Positions 17,697-25,519 of a stretch of 64,000 nt of DNA are shown piece after piece (position 1 is the stretch's first letter; each line of letters starts with the position of its first letter). The position numbers were made by a program, and so were the translations under genes. The stretch covers positions 1-64,000 of the forward strand of contig CAZCOA010000001.1 of the NCBI GenBank assembly GCA_964500225.1, in the 5' to 3' direction. The notes below the pieces were generated by a model that saw only the letters and a program-made list of their open reading frames with translations, did not search any database and had not been told where the DNA came from. This DNA comes from JAAYDY01 sp964500225 (GTDB lineage: Bacteria > Planctomycetota > Phycisphaerae > FEN-1346 > JAACEH01).

Positions 17697-17773
17697 GCGA
17701 CCGCCCGGGGCGCGAGGCTCCGGGTGGTCGCGTTACGCGGGGGGCGGCAGGGTGTCCCCCGCGCCCGCGGGGG
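17697..17773 (+). repeat. Two stem-loops downstream of the DUF4139 gene, one switchable
   Basis: The first stem (17697-17708 with 17720-17731) pairs over 12 bp including one G-T and has an 11-nt loop. In the second, CCCCCGCG (17756-17763) can pair with CGCGGGGG at 17736-17743 or with the identical octamer at 17766-17773, so two hairpins compete. No T-run follows. They may protect the 3' end of the DUF4139 mRNA or act as a Rho-dependent stop. Confidence 0.6.
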
Positions 17774-17816
17774 TCGGAAAAGGCTGCGCGGGGCTGGGCG
17801 GAAATCGTAAAGGTTC

Positions 17817-17845
17817 TTGAAGCATCTCTCTGAGTTGGGCACAAT
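17817..17845 (+). promoter_or_regulatory. Candidate promoter of the ECF sigma operon
   Basis: TTGAAG (17817-17822), a 17-nt spacer and CACAAT (17840-17845), each matching four of six consensus bases. The leader would be about 90 nt. Confidence 0.4.
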
Positions 17846-17941
17846 ACAGATCTGCGAGAACGGCACAGGGGGCTGCGCCGATTTTCCTGCATGTGTAGAA
17901 CCCCTCGCCCGGGTGGGCGTCTAAGAAAGCGACGGTGAGGC

Positions 17942-18535
17942 ATGGCTCGTGTGGATGCTCAAGGTTGGCCGGCGGACGGCGAACTGGTTGAGCAGTGCCG
18001 CAACGGGAAGGCCGAGGCGTTCCAGGCGTTGGTCGAGCGGTATCAGGACCGCGTGTACAACACGGCGTATCGGATGGTCGGCCTGGAAGAGGACGCGCGC
18101 GACATCGTGCAGGAAGCGTTCCTGAAGGCCTATGAAAACCTGGGGCGATTCCGTGGCGAGTCGGGCTTCTACACCTGGGTGTTTCGCATCGCTGTGAACC
18201 TTTGCTTGAGCTATCGCCGCAAGGCGCAGCGCCTTCGGCTGGTGATGCCGAAGGACGATCCCGAGGGCCTGCTGGGCCAGTGGGCGCACCAGGCGCAGTC
18301 GCTGGTCAGTCCACCGGAGGCGGCCATGGAAGCCGTGGAAACCGAGCGACGCGTCAGCCAAGCACTGCTGCGTCTGGATACGGATCATCGCGCGGCGGTG
18401 GTGCTTCGCGACATCGAGGGGCTGGACTACCAGACGATATCGAGCATTCTGGACATTCCTCCGGGAACGGTGAAGTCTCGGATACACCGCGCGCGGATGA
18501 TGTTGCGGGACGAGTTGAAGGACCTGATCGCGTAG
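17942..18535 (+). CDS. ECF RNA polymerase sigma factor (RpoE-like)
   Basis: The 197-residue protein has region 2 (about residues 25-95, with FQALVERYQDRVYNTAYRM, DARDIVQEAFLKAYENL and FYTWVFRIAVNLCL) and region 4 (about 135-190, with HRAAVVLRDIEGLDYQTI and PPGTVKSRIHRARMML). No extra domains. It should direct RNA polymerase to an envelope-stress regulon and be held at the membrane by the zinc-finger anti-sigma factor that starts 32 bp downstream. The closeness of the two genes is the usual sigma/anti-sigma pairing. The regulon cannot be read from this window. Confidence 0.95.
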   Translation: MARVDAQGWPADGELVEQCRNGKAEAFQALVERYQDRVYNTAYRMVGLEEDARDIVQEAFLKAYENLGRFRGESGFYTWVFRIAVNLCLSYRRKAQRLRLVMPKDDPEGLLGQWAHQAQSLVSPPEAAMEAVETERRVSQALLRLDTDHRAAVVLRDIEGLDYQTISSILDIPPGTVKSRIHRARMMLRDELKDLIA

Positions 18536-18567
18536 TCGAGGGCGGCAGTTGCAGCGAGGGCCCAGAG

Positions 18568-20553
18568 ATGTTGTGCGATAAGATACAGGACAACCTGTCG
18601 GCATATATCGACGGCGAAGCCGGGCCGGAACTGGCCGCGGAGATCGAGCGTCACGTGAGCGAATGCGAGCAGTGCCGCGCGATGCTCGGACAGTTGCGCA
18701 AGGTGGCGGGGCTGGTGGGGTCGATGCCTCAGCACGCGGCACCGCTGACACTGGCCGAGGACGTTCAGAGCCGCCTGGAGCGGCAGATGCTGATGGAGGC
18801 GGGCGGCGAGCCGGAACCGGCCGCGGTACAAGCAGATCGGCGGTTGCCGCAACGTCGGCCGGCGATGTGGCCGCGCGTGGCGGCGGTGGCGGCGTGTCTG
18901 GTGCTGGTGGCGGGGATCGCGGCGTTGCTGGCGCCGCAGGGAGGTCTCAAGACGGAGTATGCGGCCGGGCCTGCGGCGCCCGTGGATCGCATCGCGGCAA
19001 GCAAGGTCAATGGGCCTGCCAAGATGGACTGGGACTCGGCGACGACTCCCATCGCGCGGGCCGATGAGGACAAACTCGGCGCTGTCGGAAAGGCCGACTC
19101 GACAGACGGACAGATGCAGCGCAGCCTGCGCGGCCGGGACCCGGAATTCCACTCGAAGATCGCAGCCGGCGCGGCCGGGAACGTCGGACGAGAGTCGCTC
19201 GGTATGGAGTACGAAGCCGAGCGCTATGTGACAGAGAAGGCCCATGACGAGAGGCTTTTGACGGACGTTGAGATCGCAAGGAAAAACACCAACATAGATG
19301 AGGCTTCGGATGCGGCATGGCTTGCATTCGAGGGACGCCGGACGTCCGGGGCGAGCGAGAACGAGCTGTTTCTGGTGGCGGCGGACGTGGAGTCGGGCGA
19401 GCGGGCGGTCCAGGACGCGCTGGTCCAGGCGGGCGTGGTGAACGCGACGTTGAACCGCGCGGTGGTGACGCCGGCTCGGTCATCGACGTTCGGGTTTCGC
19501 TCGTCGCAGCAGCCGGAAACGACAACGGCCGCCAAAGAAGGTGTGGCCACTGCAACGGAAGATGCCGAGGTGCTGGAGATTGTGACCATCGAGGCGCGGG
19601 TGGCCCCGTCGCAGGCGGCGACGTTGAATCTGCTGGTGGCCAACAGCGACGCCCTGACGGTGAGCGAAGCAAGCAACGGCGTTTTCGCCCAAGCGGCGCA
19701 GACGCAGCAACTGATGCGGCAGGTGCCGGCGGTGGCGCGGAACCGGGCTCTGGCCGACAATCGGATTGTCCAGAGCAATCTGAAGATGCAGATGCAGCGG
19801 GCGAACCTCTCGCAAGAGATGCCGCGACAGGTTGCCGGCTTCCAGCGGAGAGGCGAGGGCCGTGACGAGAAGCGGGCGGCGGAGGCCGCCATCGACCAGG
19901 CGGTGAACAAGCCCGCGGAGGAGCAGGCTCCTGCGGGGAATGCGCCCGCGACGCCGGCGGTGGGGCAGACCGCACCGGCGTCGGGTGACCGGCCGAAGGA
20001 ACTCGACGGCGGCAGGCAACAGGACCTGCCCGTGCGGCTGACGGAGGGGGCGTCTGCGACGAACGACGACGTGACACCGGCGTCGGCGGCGCCGGAGGCA
20101 TCCCCTGCCCCGGCGGCGGCCCCGGAACCTAGTGCGGCGCCGCAGGTGCAGACGAACGAGGGGACACGGATGTACCGGGATGCGGCCGAGGCGAAACAGG
20201 CGGTGGCGGCGTCGCAGGCGGCCGCAGCAACGACTGCGGACGGCGCGGGGCAAACGCCGGCGGCCGCCGGCGTCAGGGGGATATCGCAAAGAGCCATCCC
20301 GGGCGATGCGGCGGGCCAGTTGGAGGGAGGCGTTGTCGGCGCCCCGGCGGGCGAGGCGACGCTGCCGATCGTGATTCAACTGGTGGTGCGTCGGGGTCCG
20401 TCGCAGGCGGCCGCGGCAGCTTCGGTGCGTGATGTGTCGCAGAAAGCCGCGACGGAGACGGAGCGGCCGGAGGCGTTGCGCGAGGAAACACAGGCTGCGC
20501 CATCCCCCCTGCCCTCGGAGAGTGGTCCTCGGGAAGCGCCGGCGCAGCCGTAG
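18568..20553 (+). CDS. Long membrane anti-sigma factor with zinc-binding N-terminus
   Basis: The 661-residue protein starts with a ZAS/zf-HC2 domain (Cys3, His29-x3-Cys33-x2-Cys36) that should bind the adjacent ECF factor. One transmembrane segment follows (about 103-122). The remaining 540 or so residues lie outside the membrane. They contain a repeat-like alpha/beta part (FLVAADVESGERAVQDALVQ and EIVTIEARVAPSQAATLNLL) and a very long Ala/Pro/Gln-rich tail. Typical zf-HC2 anti-sigma factors are 150-250 residues, so the outer part is exceptional and may be a sensor or reach a partner in the wall. It ends 7 bp from the convergent HD-GYP gene. Confidence 0.88.
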   Translation: MLCDKIQDNLSAYIDGEAGPELAAEIERHVSECEQCRAMLGQLRKVAGLVGSMPQHAAPLTLAEDVQSRLERQMLMEAGGEPEPAAVQADRRLPQRRPAMWPRVAAVAACLVLVAGIAALLAPQGGLKTEYAAGPAAPVDRIAASKVNGPAKMDWDSATTPIARADEDKLGAVGKADSTDGQMQRSLRGRDPEFHSKIAAGAAGNVGRESLGMEYEAERYVTEKAHDERLLTDVEIARKNTNIDEASDAAWLAFEGRRTSGASENELFLVAADVESGERAVQDALVQAGVVNATLNRAVVTPARSSTFGFRSSQQPETTTAAKEGVATATEDAEVLEIVTIEARVAPSQAATLNLLVANSDALTVSEASNGVFAQAAQTQQLMRQVPAVARNRALADNRIVQSNLKMQMQRANLSQEMPRQVAGFQRRGEGRDEKRAAEAAIDQAVNKPAEEQAPAGNAPATPAVGQTAPASGDRPKELDGGRQQDLPVRLTEGASATNDDVTPASAAPEASPAPAAAPEPSAAPQVQTNEGTRMYRDAAEAKQAVAASQAAAATTADGAGQTPAAAGVRGISQRAIPGDAAGQLEGGVVGAPAGEATLPIVIQLVVRRGPSQAAAAASVRDVSQKAATETERPEALREETQAAPSPLPSESGPREAPAQP

Positions 20554-20560
20554 TATGGTT

Positions 20561-21631
20561 TCAGCGAGCGACGTGGGACGGTGGACGACGAACGGGCGTT
20601 GCGCCCCCATGGGCCAAGGCGGCCAGACGCGGCATCGAGGGACCGGGATCGGAACGGTATCCAAAGAGCCGCACCAGGGCGCCCACGGCCACCGGGCAGA
20701 ATTGTTTTCCGGAGTTGGCGAGAATTTCCTCCACTGAACTCTGCGGCGACCGCTGCGGCCGATAGGGCCGTTCCTGGGTCAGCGCGACGAAGGCATCGGC
20801 AACGCTGATGATTCTCGCTCCGAGAGGGATGTCCTTGCCCTTGATGGCCATGGGATATCCCTGGCCGTCATAGCGTTCATGGTGGTGCTTGACGGCGGCT
20901 GTGACCTCCCTGTTCAGGAGTAGATTGTGGACGATCTTCTCGCTGACCGAGACGTGGGAGTGCAGGTGCTCGATTTCGTCGTGGGTGAGTTGTTCCCGCT
21001 TATTGACGATCTCGTCGCGCAGGGCGACGCGTCCCACGTCGTGCAGCAGTGCGGCGACGACCACTTCCTTGGTGTTCTTCGGCGGCAGCTTGAGCACCTG
21101 GGCCAGCTTGCTGGAAAGCAAGGCCACTTCCTTGGAGAACCCGGCGAGGTATTTTTCCTTGGCCTCGACGGCGGCAATCAGGGCGTGAATGCTCCGCAGG
21201 ATGGCCGGATTGGTTCTTTCCTGGCGGACCAGTTCCTTCCGCCAGATGGCGTCCCAATGGATGGCGGCCTGCACGATATCGACAGGACCATAGGGCCACA
21301 AGAGCACGTCCCGGACGCCGGCATGCATCAGCTCCTGCAACATCTTCTCATCGGTACGCTTGCATAGGACAATCAGGATCGGGCCGGCGTGGACATGGCG
21401 AAGCGTCTGCATGCCCTCGAAGATCGAGCGGTCGGGCAGCGGGATTTCGGCGAACTCGGCCGAATCGACGAAGACGACGCCAGGCTTGATGGGCGTCGAA
21501 AGGGTGACGGCCTCGGCCAGCGATCCTGCGACGAAGCATTCCCACTCTTGTGCTCGAAAAGCTTTGTCGCAGGTTCGTCGGAATGATTCGGTAGGCGCTA
21601 CAACAAGGACGGCACGCTTCGGGCTAGCCAT
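20561..21631 (-). CDS. HD-GYP c-di-GMP phosphodiesterase with receiver-like domain
   Basis: The 356-residue protein has a receiver-like N-terminal domain (residues 6-125) and an HD-GYP domain (about 150-320). The catalytic motifs are intact: ALLHDVGRVAL, the HSHVSVSEKI helix and HHHERYDGQGYP, followed by IPLGARIISVADAFVALT. Enzymes of this type hydrolyse cyclic di-GMP. The receiver keeps an Asp at the usual site (VFVDS, Asp56). Its last part carries AGVRDVLLWPYG, closely matching AGADDYLVWPYG in the regulator at 93-1412, which suggests a shared lineage-specific receiver subfamily. It is convergent with the anti-sigma gene. A C-terminal Pro/Arg tail is variable. Confidence 0.93.
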   Translation of the reverse strand: MASPKRAVLVVAPTESFRRTCDKAFRAQEWECFVAGSLAEAVTLSTPIKPGVVFVDSAEFAEIPLPDRSIFEGMQTLRHVHAGPILIVLCKRTDEKMLQELMHAGVRDVLLWPYGPVDIVQAAIHWDAIWRKELVRQERTNPAILRSIHALIAAVEAKEKYLAGFSKEVALLSSKLAQVLKLPPKNTKEVVVAALLHDVGRVALRDEIVNKREQLTHDEIEHLHSHVSVSEKIVHNLLLNREVTAAVKHHHERYDGQGYPMAIKGKDIPLGARIISVADAFVALTQERPYRPQRSPQSSVEEILANSGKQFCPVAVGALVRLFGYRSDPGPSMPRLAALAHGGATPVRRPPSHVAR

Positions 21632-22037
21632 GGGGTGACTCCGGCTTCAGGCGTACCCGGCAGACCGCGACATGGGCCGATGCAGTATGCCCTGCGTATC
21701 ACAGCCGATGCGGACAGGCACCACAGCGAGCCCTTGGTTTTGCCTGGCACGGTTGCCCCCCGAGCAATATTCGTGCCCCCCATGGTACACATATCGGCAC
21801 TATGGTTTATCAACTTAAACGAAGTGGTGTTTTTTGTTCGTATGAGCCTCTATACCACATGCACGGCTATCGGCCCGACTTAGGAATCGGCCGGGCATGC
21901 ACGTCGGCCCGAAAGAGTCGTAAAGCTTCATGTCGTCCAGTGGGTTACTATATATAGGGTACGATACGGGGCTGCCGCACCGGGCAGCCCAGTAGAAATA
22001 CCAGGCCGGGTGTGCGTACGACAGGGCGGAGGAACTC
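21632..22037. other. Divergent intergenic region, AT-rich in its right half
   Basis: This 406-bp gap separates the HD-GYP gene from the esterase-fold gene. It becomes AT-rich around 21790-21870 and 21940-21960. I find a weak plus-strand promoter near 21927-21954 but no clear minus-strand one. A direct repeat pairs CATGCACG and CGGCCC segments at about 21860-21915. No gene or known riboswitch motif is apparent. Confidence 0.5.
21927..21954 (+). promoter_or_regulatory. Weak promoter before the first esterase-fold gene
   Basis: TTCATG (21927-21932), a 16-nt spacer and TATATA (21949-21954), inside the run ACTATATATAGGG. The -35 is poor, but the -10 stands out in this GC-rich context. Confidence 0.35.
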
Positions 22038-23432
22038 ATGGCAATGGGTCGGCACGCGGCGATTCGAGGTATTCTGGCGGTTCTGGCGGCGGCATGCGTC
22101 GGCGCGACGAGCGGCGGGCGTGCGGCCGCCCAGGAGATCGACTGGGGCAACCCGGCCGACGACAACCGCCGGCTATCGCCGGAAGACCGTGCTTACGTTG
22201 AGGCCGCAGAGCATGCGCTGGAACAACTGCCATTTACGGTGCAGCGCTCGGACACACTGCCTGAGATGTTGCGCGGCACGGCGGCCATGGTGCCGATGGG
22301 CGACAAGAGCCTCGGGCTGCGGGCGTGCCTGTATGTGCCGAGCTACTACGATCCGGTGCGGCCGTGGCCCCTGCTGGTCGAGGGGCGAGGGCGGTTCCTC
22401 TCGCCCCTGGCGTTGGCCGAGTTTCATCGGCACGCAGAGGATCACGGATTCCTGTTCCTGGCCGTCGAATACTCCTACTTCCGGGGGCGCAACACCGCCA
22501 AGGTGGAGGTCTGGACGCGGCAAGGCGAGAGCACGATTCAACCGAAGGAACGGGCAGGCACGGACTTTCTCCGCGATATGACGGCCGACCAGGAGCGTCT
22601 GGTGTCGTTGCTGCGGGAGATTCGGTCGAAGTATCGTGTGGATCCACAGGCCGTCGGAGCGACGGGGTTTCTTCATGCGGCGGTCATGGCCTACCGGCTG
22701 GTGCTGAACCGGCCGGAGCTGTTCTGCACGGCCATCGCGCGCAGCGGGAACTTCGATGCATTCTTCATGCCGCGGGTGTCGGGCCCGGGCAAATTGCGGC
22801 CGATCTACATCGTGTATGGGGAGAAGGAGGAGGCTACGCTGTCGGACAGCCTGGAGGCGGCCGAGTACTTTCGTCGGCGGGGGTTCACGGCGGTGCAGTC
22901 GGAGCGGATACCGAATTCGGGAGTGGATTCGCGTCCGGAGATTGCGGCAAACTACTTCCACGGGACGGTGCAGGAGTCGCTGGGGGCGGATCGTGCGGAA
23001 CTGCACCGTCTGTGCGATCTGGCGGTGCGGTCCCTGGACGACAAGCTGCGTGACGTTCCGGCGGGGACGGCCGAGCAGGTCCACACGCCGGCAAGCATCC
23101 TGGCGTCCCTGTCGGAATTCGGCGAGAAGCACACGGAACCTTCACTGGCGGCCCCATGCCGGCTGATGATGGCACGGCTGATGGCCGAGAAGCTCGGGCA
23201 GCGGGACCGGGCCGAGGCGGTCCTGCGCGGGTTCCTCGATCAGCCGCTGGCGGCCGAGGCCGTGGCGCCGGAGGCGCTAGTGTACCTGGCCGAGAAGGTG
23301 CTGGACCCGAGAACGCAAACAAAGGAGGCCCTGGCCGCACTGAACAAGGTGGTAACGCGTCAAGACGTGTTGCCGGCGACCATGCAACGGGCCAAAGCCC
23401 TTCAGGAGCAACTACTGAAGGGCCGCCGCTGA
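22038..23432 (+). CDS. Secreted alpha/beta-hydrolase-like protein, nucleophile missing (paralogue 1)
   Basis: The 464-residue protein has a signal peptide (about 1-32, ending ...GGRAAAQE) and an alpha/beta-hydrolase-like domain (about 75-330) related to secreted PHB-depolymerase/LpqC-type esterases. The strand-turn-helix where GxSxG is expected reads VGATGFLHAAVMAYRL, so Leu stands at the nucleophile site. Late motifs VYGEKEEA and SGVDSRPEIAANYF match its neighbour. The C-terminal 100 residues are helical and tetratricopeptide-like (MARLMAEKLGQRDRAEAVL). GGAGG precedes ATG 22038. It is likely a binding or structural protein rather than an esterase, but I cannot exclude an unusual active site. 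Confidence 0.8.
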   Translation: MAMGRHAAIRGILAVLAAACVGATSGGRAAAQEIDWGNPADDNRRLSPEDRAYVEAAEHALEQLPFTVQRSDTLPEMLRGTAAMVPMGDKSLGLRACLYVPSYYDPVRPWPLLVEGRGRFLSPLALAEFHRHAEDHGFLFLAVEYSYFRGRNTAKVEVWTRQGESTIQPKERAGTDFLRDMTADQERLVSLLREIRSKYRVDPQAVGATGFLHAAVMAYRLVLNRPELFCTAIARSGNFDAFFMPRVSGPGKLRPIYIVYGEKEEATLSDSLEAAEYFRRRGFTAVQSERIPNSGVDSRPEIAANYFHGTVQESLGADRAELHRLCDLAVRSLDDKLRDVPAGTAEQVHTPASILASLSEFGEKHTEPSLAAPCRLMMARLMAEKLGQRDRAEAVLRGFLDQPLAAEAVAPEALVYLAEKVLDPRTQTKEALAALNKVVTRQDVLPATMQRAKALQEQLLKGRR

Positions 23433-23728
23433 TCAACGTGCACCGACGCACGGCCTCGGCGAGTCGGGCGTCCACCCGGTCAGGCATTCGGAACGGTCCG
23501 TCCGTCTTTGTGGCTGGAAGGAGCGCCATTCCCCGGCCGCCTCCGTTGGCCCAACCTGCACGTCGCGGATCAGCGGAGGCGAAGAGGCATACACTGGACA
23601 ACGGGGCGGCTTGCCCGTACATTGCTGGCACATATGAGGGGGCCGCCCGGAAACGTGGCCGGAGGCGACAGTGCGCGAGACAAGCTGAAGCGATGCGGGG
23701 AATCGCGACAGACAAGGAGAAGGGAACC
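23433..23728. other. Intergenic region between the two esterase-fold paralogues
   Basis: A 296-bp gap without a convincing gene. It holds a plausible promoter for the second paralogue: TTGCCC (23611-23616), a 16-nt spacer and TATGAG (23633-23638), which would give a leader of about 84 nt. Confidence 0.45.
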
Positions 23729-25285
23729 ATGGGCATCGGAACTCGAGCTATCGCGTTGTCATTGATACTGACGTGGCTGGGTGCCGGGGTGGCGTGTGCC
23801 CAGGTCGATCCGTTCGCTCCGCGCGTGCCGCCCAAGAACGGTGCGCAGCAGGAGAAGAAGGAGGACCTCCCGAAGCCGCCGCGGCCGGACGAGATTCTGG
23901 CCTCGCTGACGTTCGAGGTGCGGCAGACGGAGGAGATTCCGGGCGATCTGCGGGGTTCGGCGGCCATCTTCCCGATCGGCAAGAAGGATTTCGGCTTTAG
24001 CGGCGCGGTCTATGTGCCCAGCTATTACGACGCGGGTCGTCCGTGGCCGGTGCTGGTGGAAGGACAGTTTAAGCGGTATTCGCCGTTGACGTTGAAAGAA
24101 TTCGCCATCGAGGCGGAGAAGCACGGCCTCATTGCGGTGTGCGTGGAACTGACCTACGCCGGCCATGGGACTCGGGTGTCGCAGTCTCAAGCGTGGAATC
24201 GCGAAGGCGGCACCACGGTGACGCAAACACAGGCGTTCATTCAGGATTACCTGGTGAACATGGCCGTGGACGAGAAGAACATCCTTGGGGTCCTGAAGGA
24301 GTTGGGCCAGAAATACAACGTGGCGACGGATGCGGTGGGGATTACCGGGTTCCTGTCGTGCGGCCTGATGTCGTACCGGATGATGTGCAAGTACCCGGAC
24401 ACGTTCCGAGTCGCCATTTCACGTACCGGCAGTTTCACGGACAAGCTTCTGCCGGAGGAGTACGAGAAGGGCCGGAAGAACTATGTGTTCGTTGTCTACG
24501 GCGAGAAGGAAGACGCGCAGATTCAGGCCGGGAGCCTGGCGGCGGCGGAGTTCTTCAAGAAGAACAATTTCTCGCGGCTGCAGGTGGAGCGTATACCGTA
24601 CTCTGGGGTGGACTCGCGTCCGGAGATCGTGGGCAACTATTTCCGCGGCGCGTTCGAGGAAATTCTGGGTGAGGAGAAGAGCGAGTTCTTCCGGATTCAC
24701 AAGATGGCGGTTCAGTGCCTGGAGGGGGTCAAGGACGTCACGCCGAAGAACGACCCGAAGAAGGAGGCCAAGGGTGCCCCGAAGAGCGGGGACGAACAAA
24801 CCGACGACAGCCAGAAGAAGGCGCCGGCTTCGGGCGAGGATTCCGGTGAGCGTACGGAGCCGAAGCACGCGCAGGGCCCTGTAAAGGGGCCGGGGGCGGC
24901 CCCTGCGGCGCCGCCATCGCCCACGACGGTGATGGCGGCCCTGAGTCAGTTCGACGAACACTATCCGCGGTCGGCATTCAAAGGGTCGTGCCGGTTCCTG
25001 ATGGCCCGCGTGGCGATGGAGAAGCTGGACGACAAGGCGAATGCGGAGAAGTGGTTGCGTGAGTTCGTCGATCCGCCGCTGTTGTCGAGCCCTCTGGCGC
25101 CAGCGGCTGTACTCTACTTGGTGGAGAAGGTGATCGACCAGGACGCGCATCGTGACGAGGCCATCCAGTGGCTCGGCAAGACGATGAATCGCCGCGAGGC
25201 CTCGGTGGAGGTGCGCAACCGGACGCGGGAGCTTCGCAAGAAGCTGCTGGAGCAACGCGACAGCGCGGCCAAGGCGCAGCCGTAG
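23729..25285 (+). CDS. Secreted alpha/beta-hydrolase-like protein, nucleophile displaced (paralogue 2)
   Basis: This 518-residue protein is a clear paralogue of the gene just upstream. Shared landmarks are VYVPSYYDxxRPWPxLVEG, VYGEKEDAQ, VERIPYSGVDSRPEI and the helical C-terminus (RFLMARVAMEKLDDKANAEK). It has a signal peptide (1-24). The nucleophile loop is VGITGFLSCGLMSYRM: the segment LMSYRM aligns with active esterases (SNGGLMSYRM-type), but the Ser is replaced by Leu and a Ser occurs one residue late. A Lys/Glu/Pro-rich insert of about 75 residues lies between the fold and the C-terminal helices. AAGGAGAAGG precedes ATG 23729. Confidence 0.8.
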   Translation: MGIGTRAIALSLILTWLGAGVACAQVDPFAPRVPPKNGAQQEKKEDLPKPPRPDEILASLTFEVRQTEEIPGDLRGSAAIFPIGKKDFGFSGAVYVPSYYDAGRPWPVLVEGQFKRYSPLTLKEFAIEAEKHGLIAVCVELTYAGHGTRVSQSQAWNREGGTTVTQTQAFIQDYLVNMAVDEKNILGVLKELGQKYNVATDAVGITGFLSCGLMSYRMMCKYPDTFRVAISRTGSFTDKLLPEEYEKGRKNYVFVVYGEKEDAQIQAGSLAAAEFFKKNNFSRLQVERIPYSGVDSRPEIVGNYFRGAFEEILGEEKSEFFRIHKMAVQCLEGVKDVTPKNDPKKEAKGAPKSGDEQTDDSQKKAPASGEDSGERTEPKHAQGPVKGPGAAPAAPPSPTTVMAALSQFDEHYPRSAFKGSCRFLMARVAMEKLDDKANAEKWLREFVDPPLLSSPLAPAAVLYLVEKVIDQDAHRDEAIQWLGKTMNRREASVEVRNRTRELRKKLLEQRDSAAKAQP

Positions 25286-25519
25286 GCACGGACCGGCTGC
25301 GTTCGGACGGCAAGAAGCTGATGCGAGGATGTCGTTGGCGGCTCGATGCAACGCCGCGAGGGGCGTTTTGCCGATCTGTGCGACAGGCGGGGTTGCGGCG
25401 GAACCTCGCTCACCGGGATTGGTTTACTGAAGTGCCGCGGCGGGGGCGGATCACGTCTGCGCGGCCGGAGAGCGGTGCGGGCGACGTGCCGGCGACGTTC
25501 CGGAGAGTCGATAACGAAC

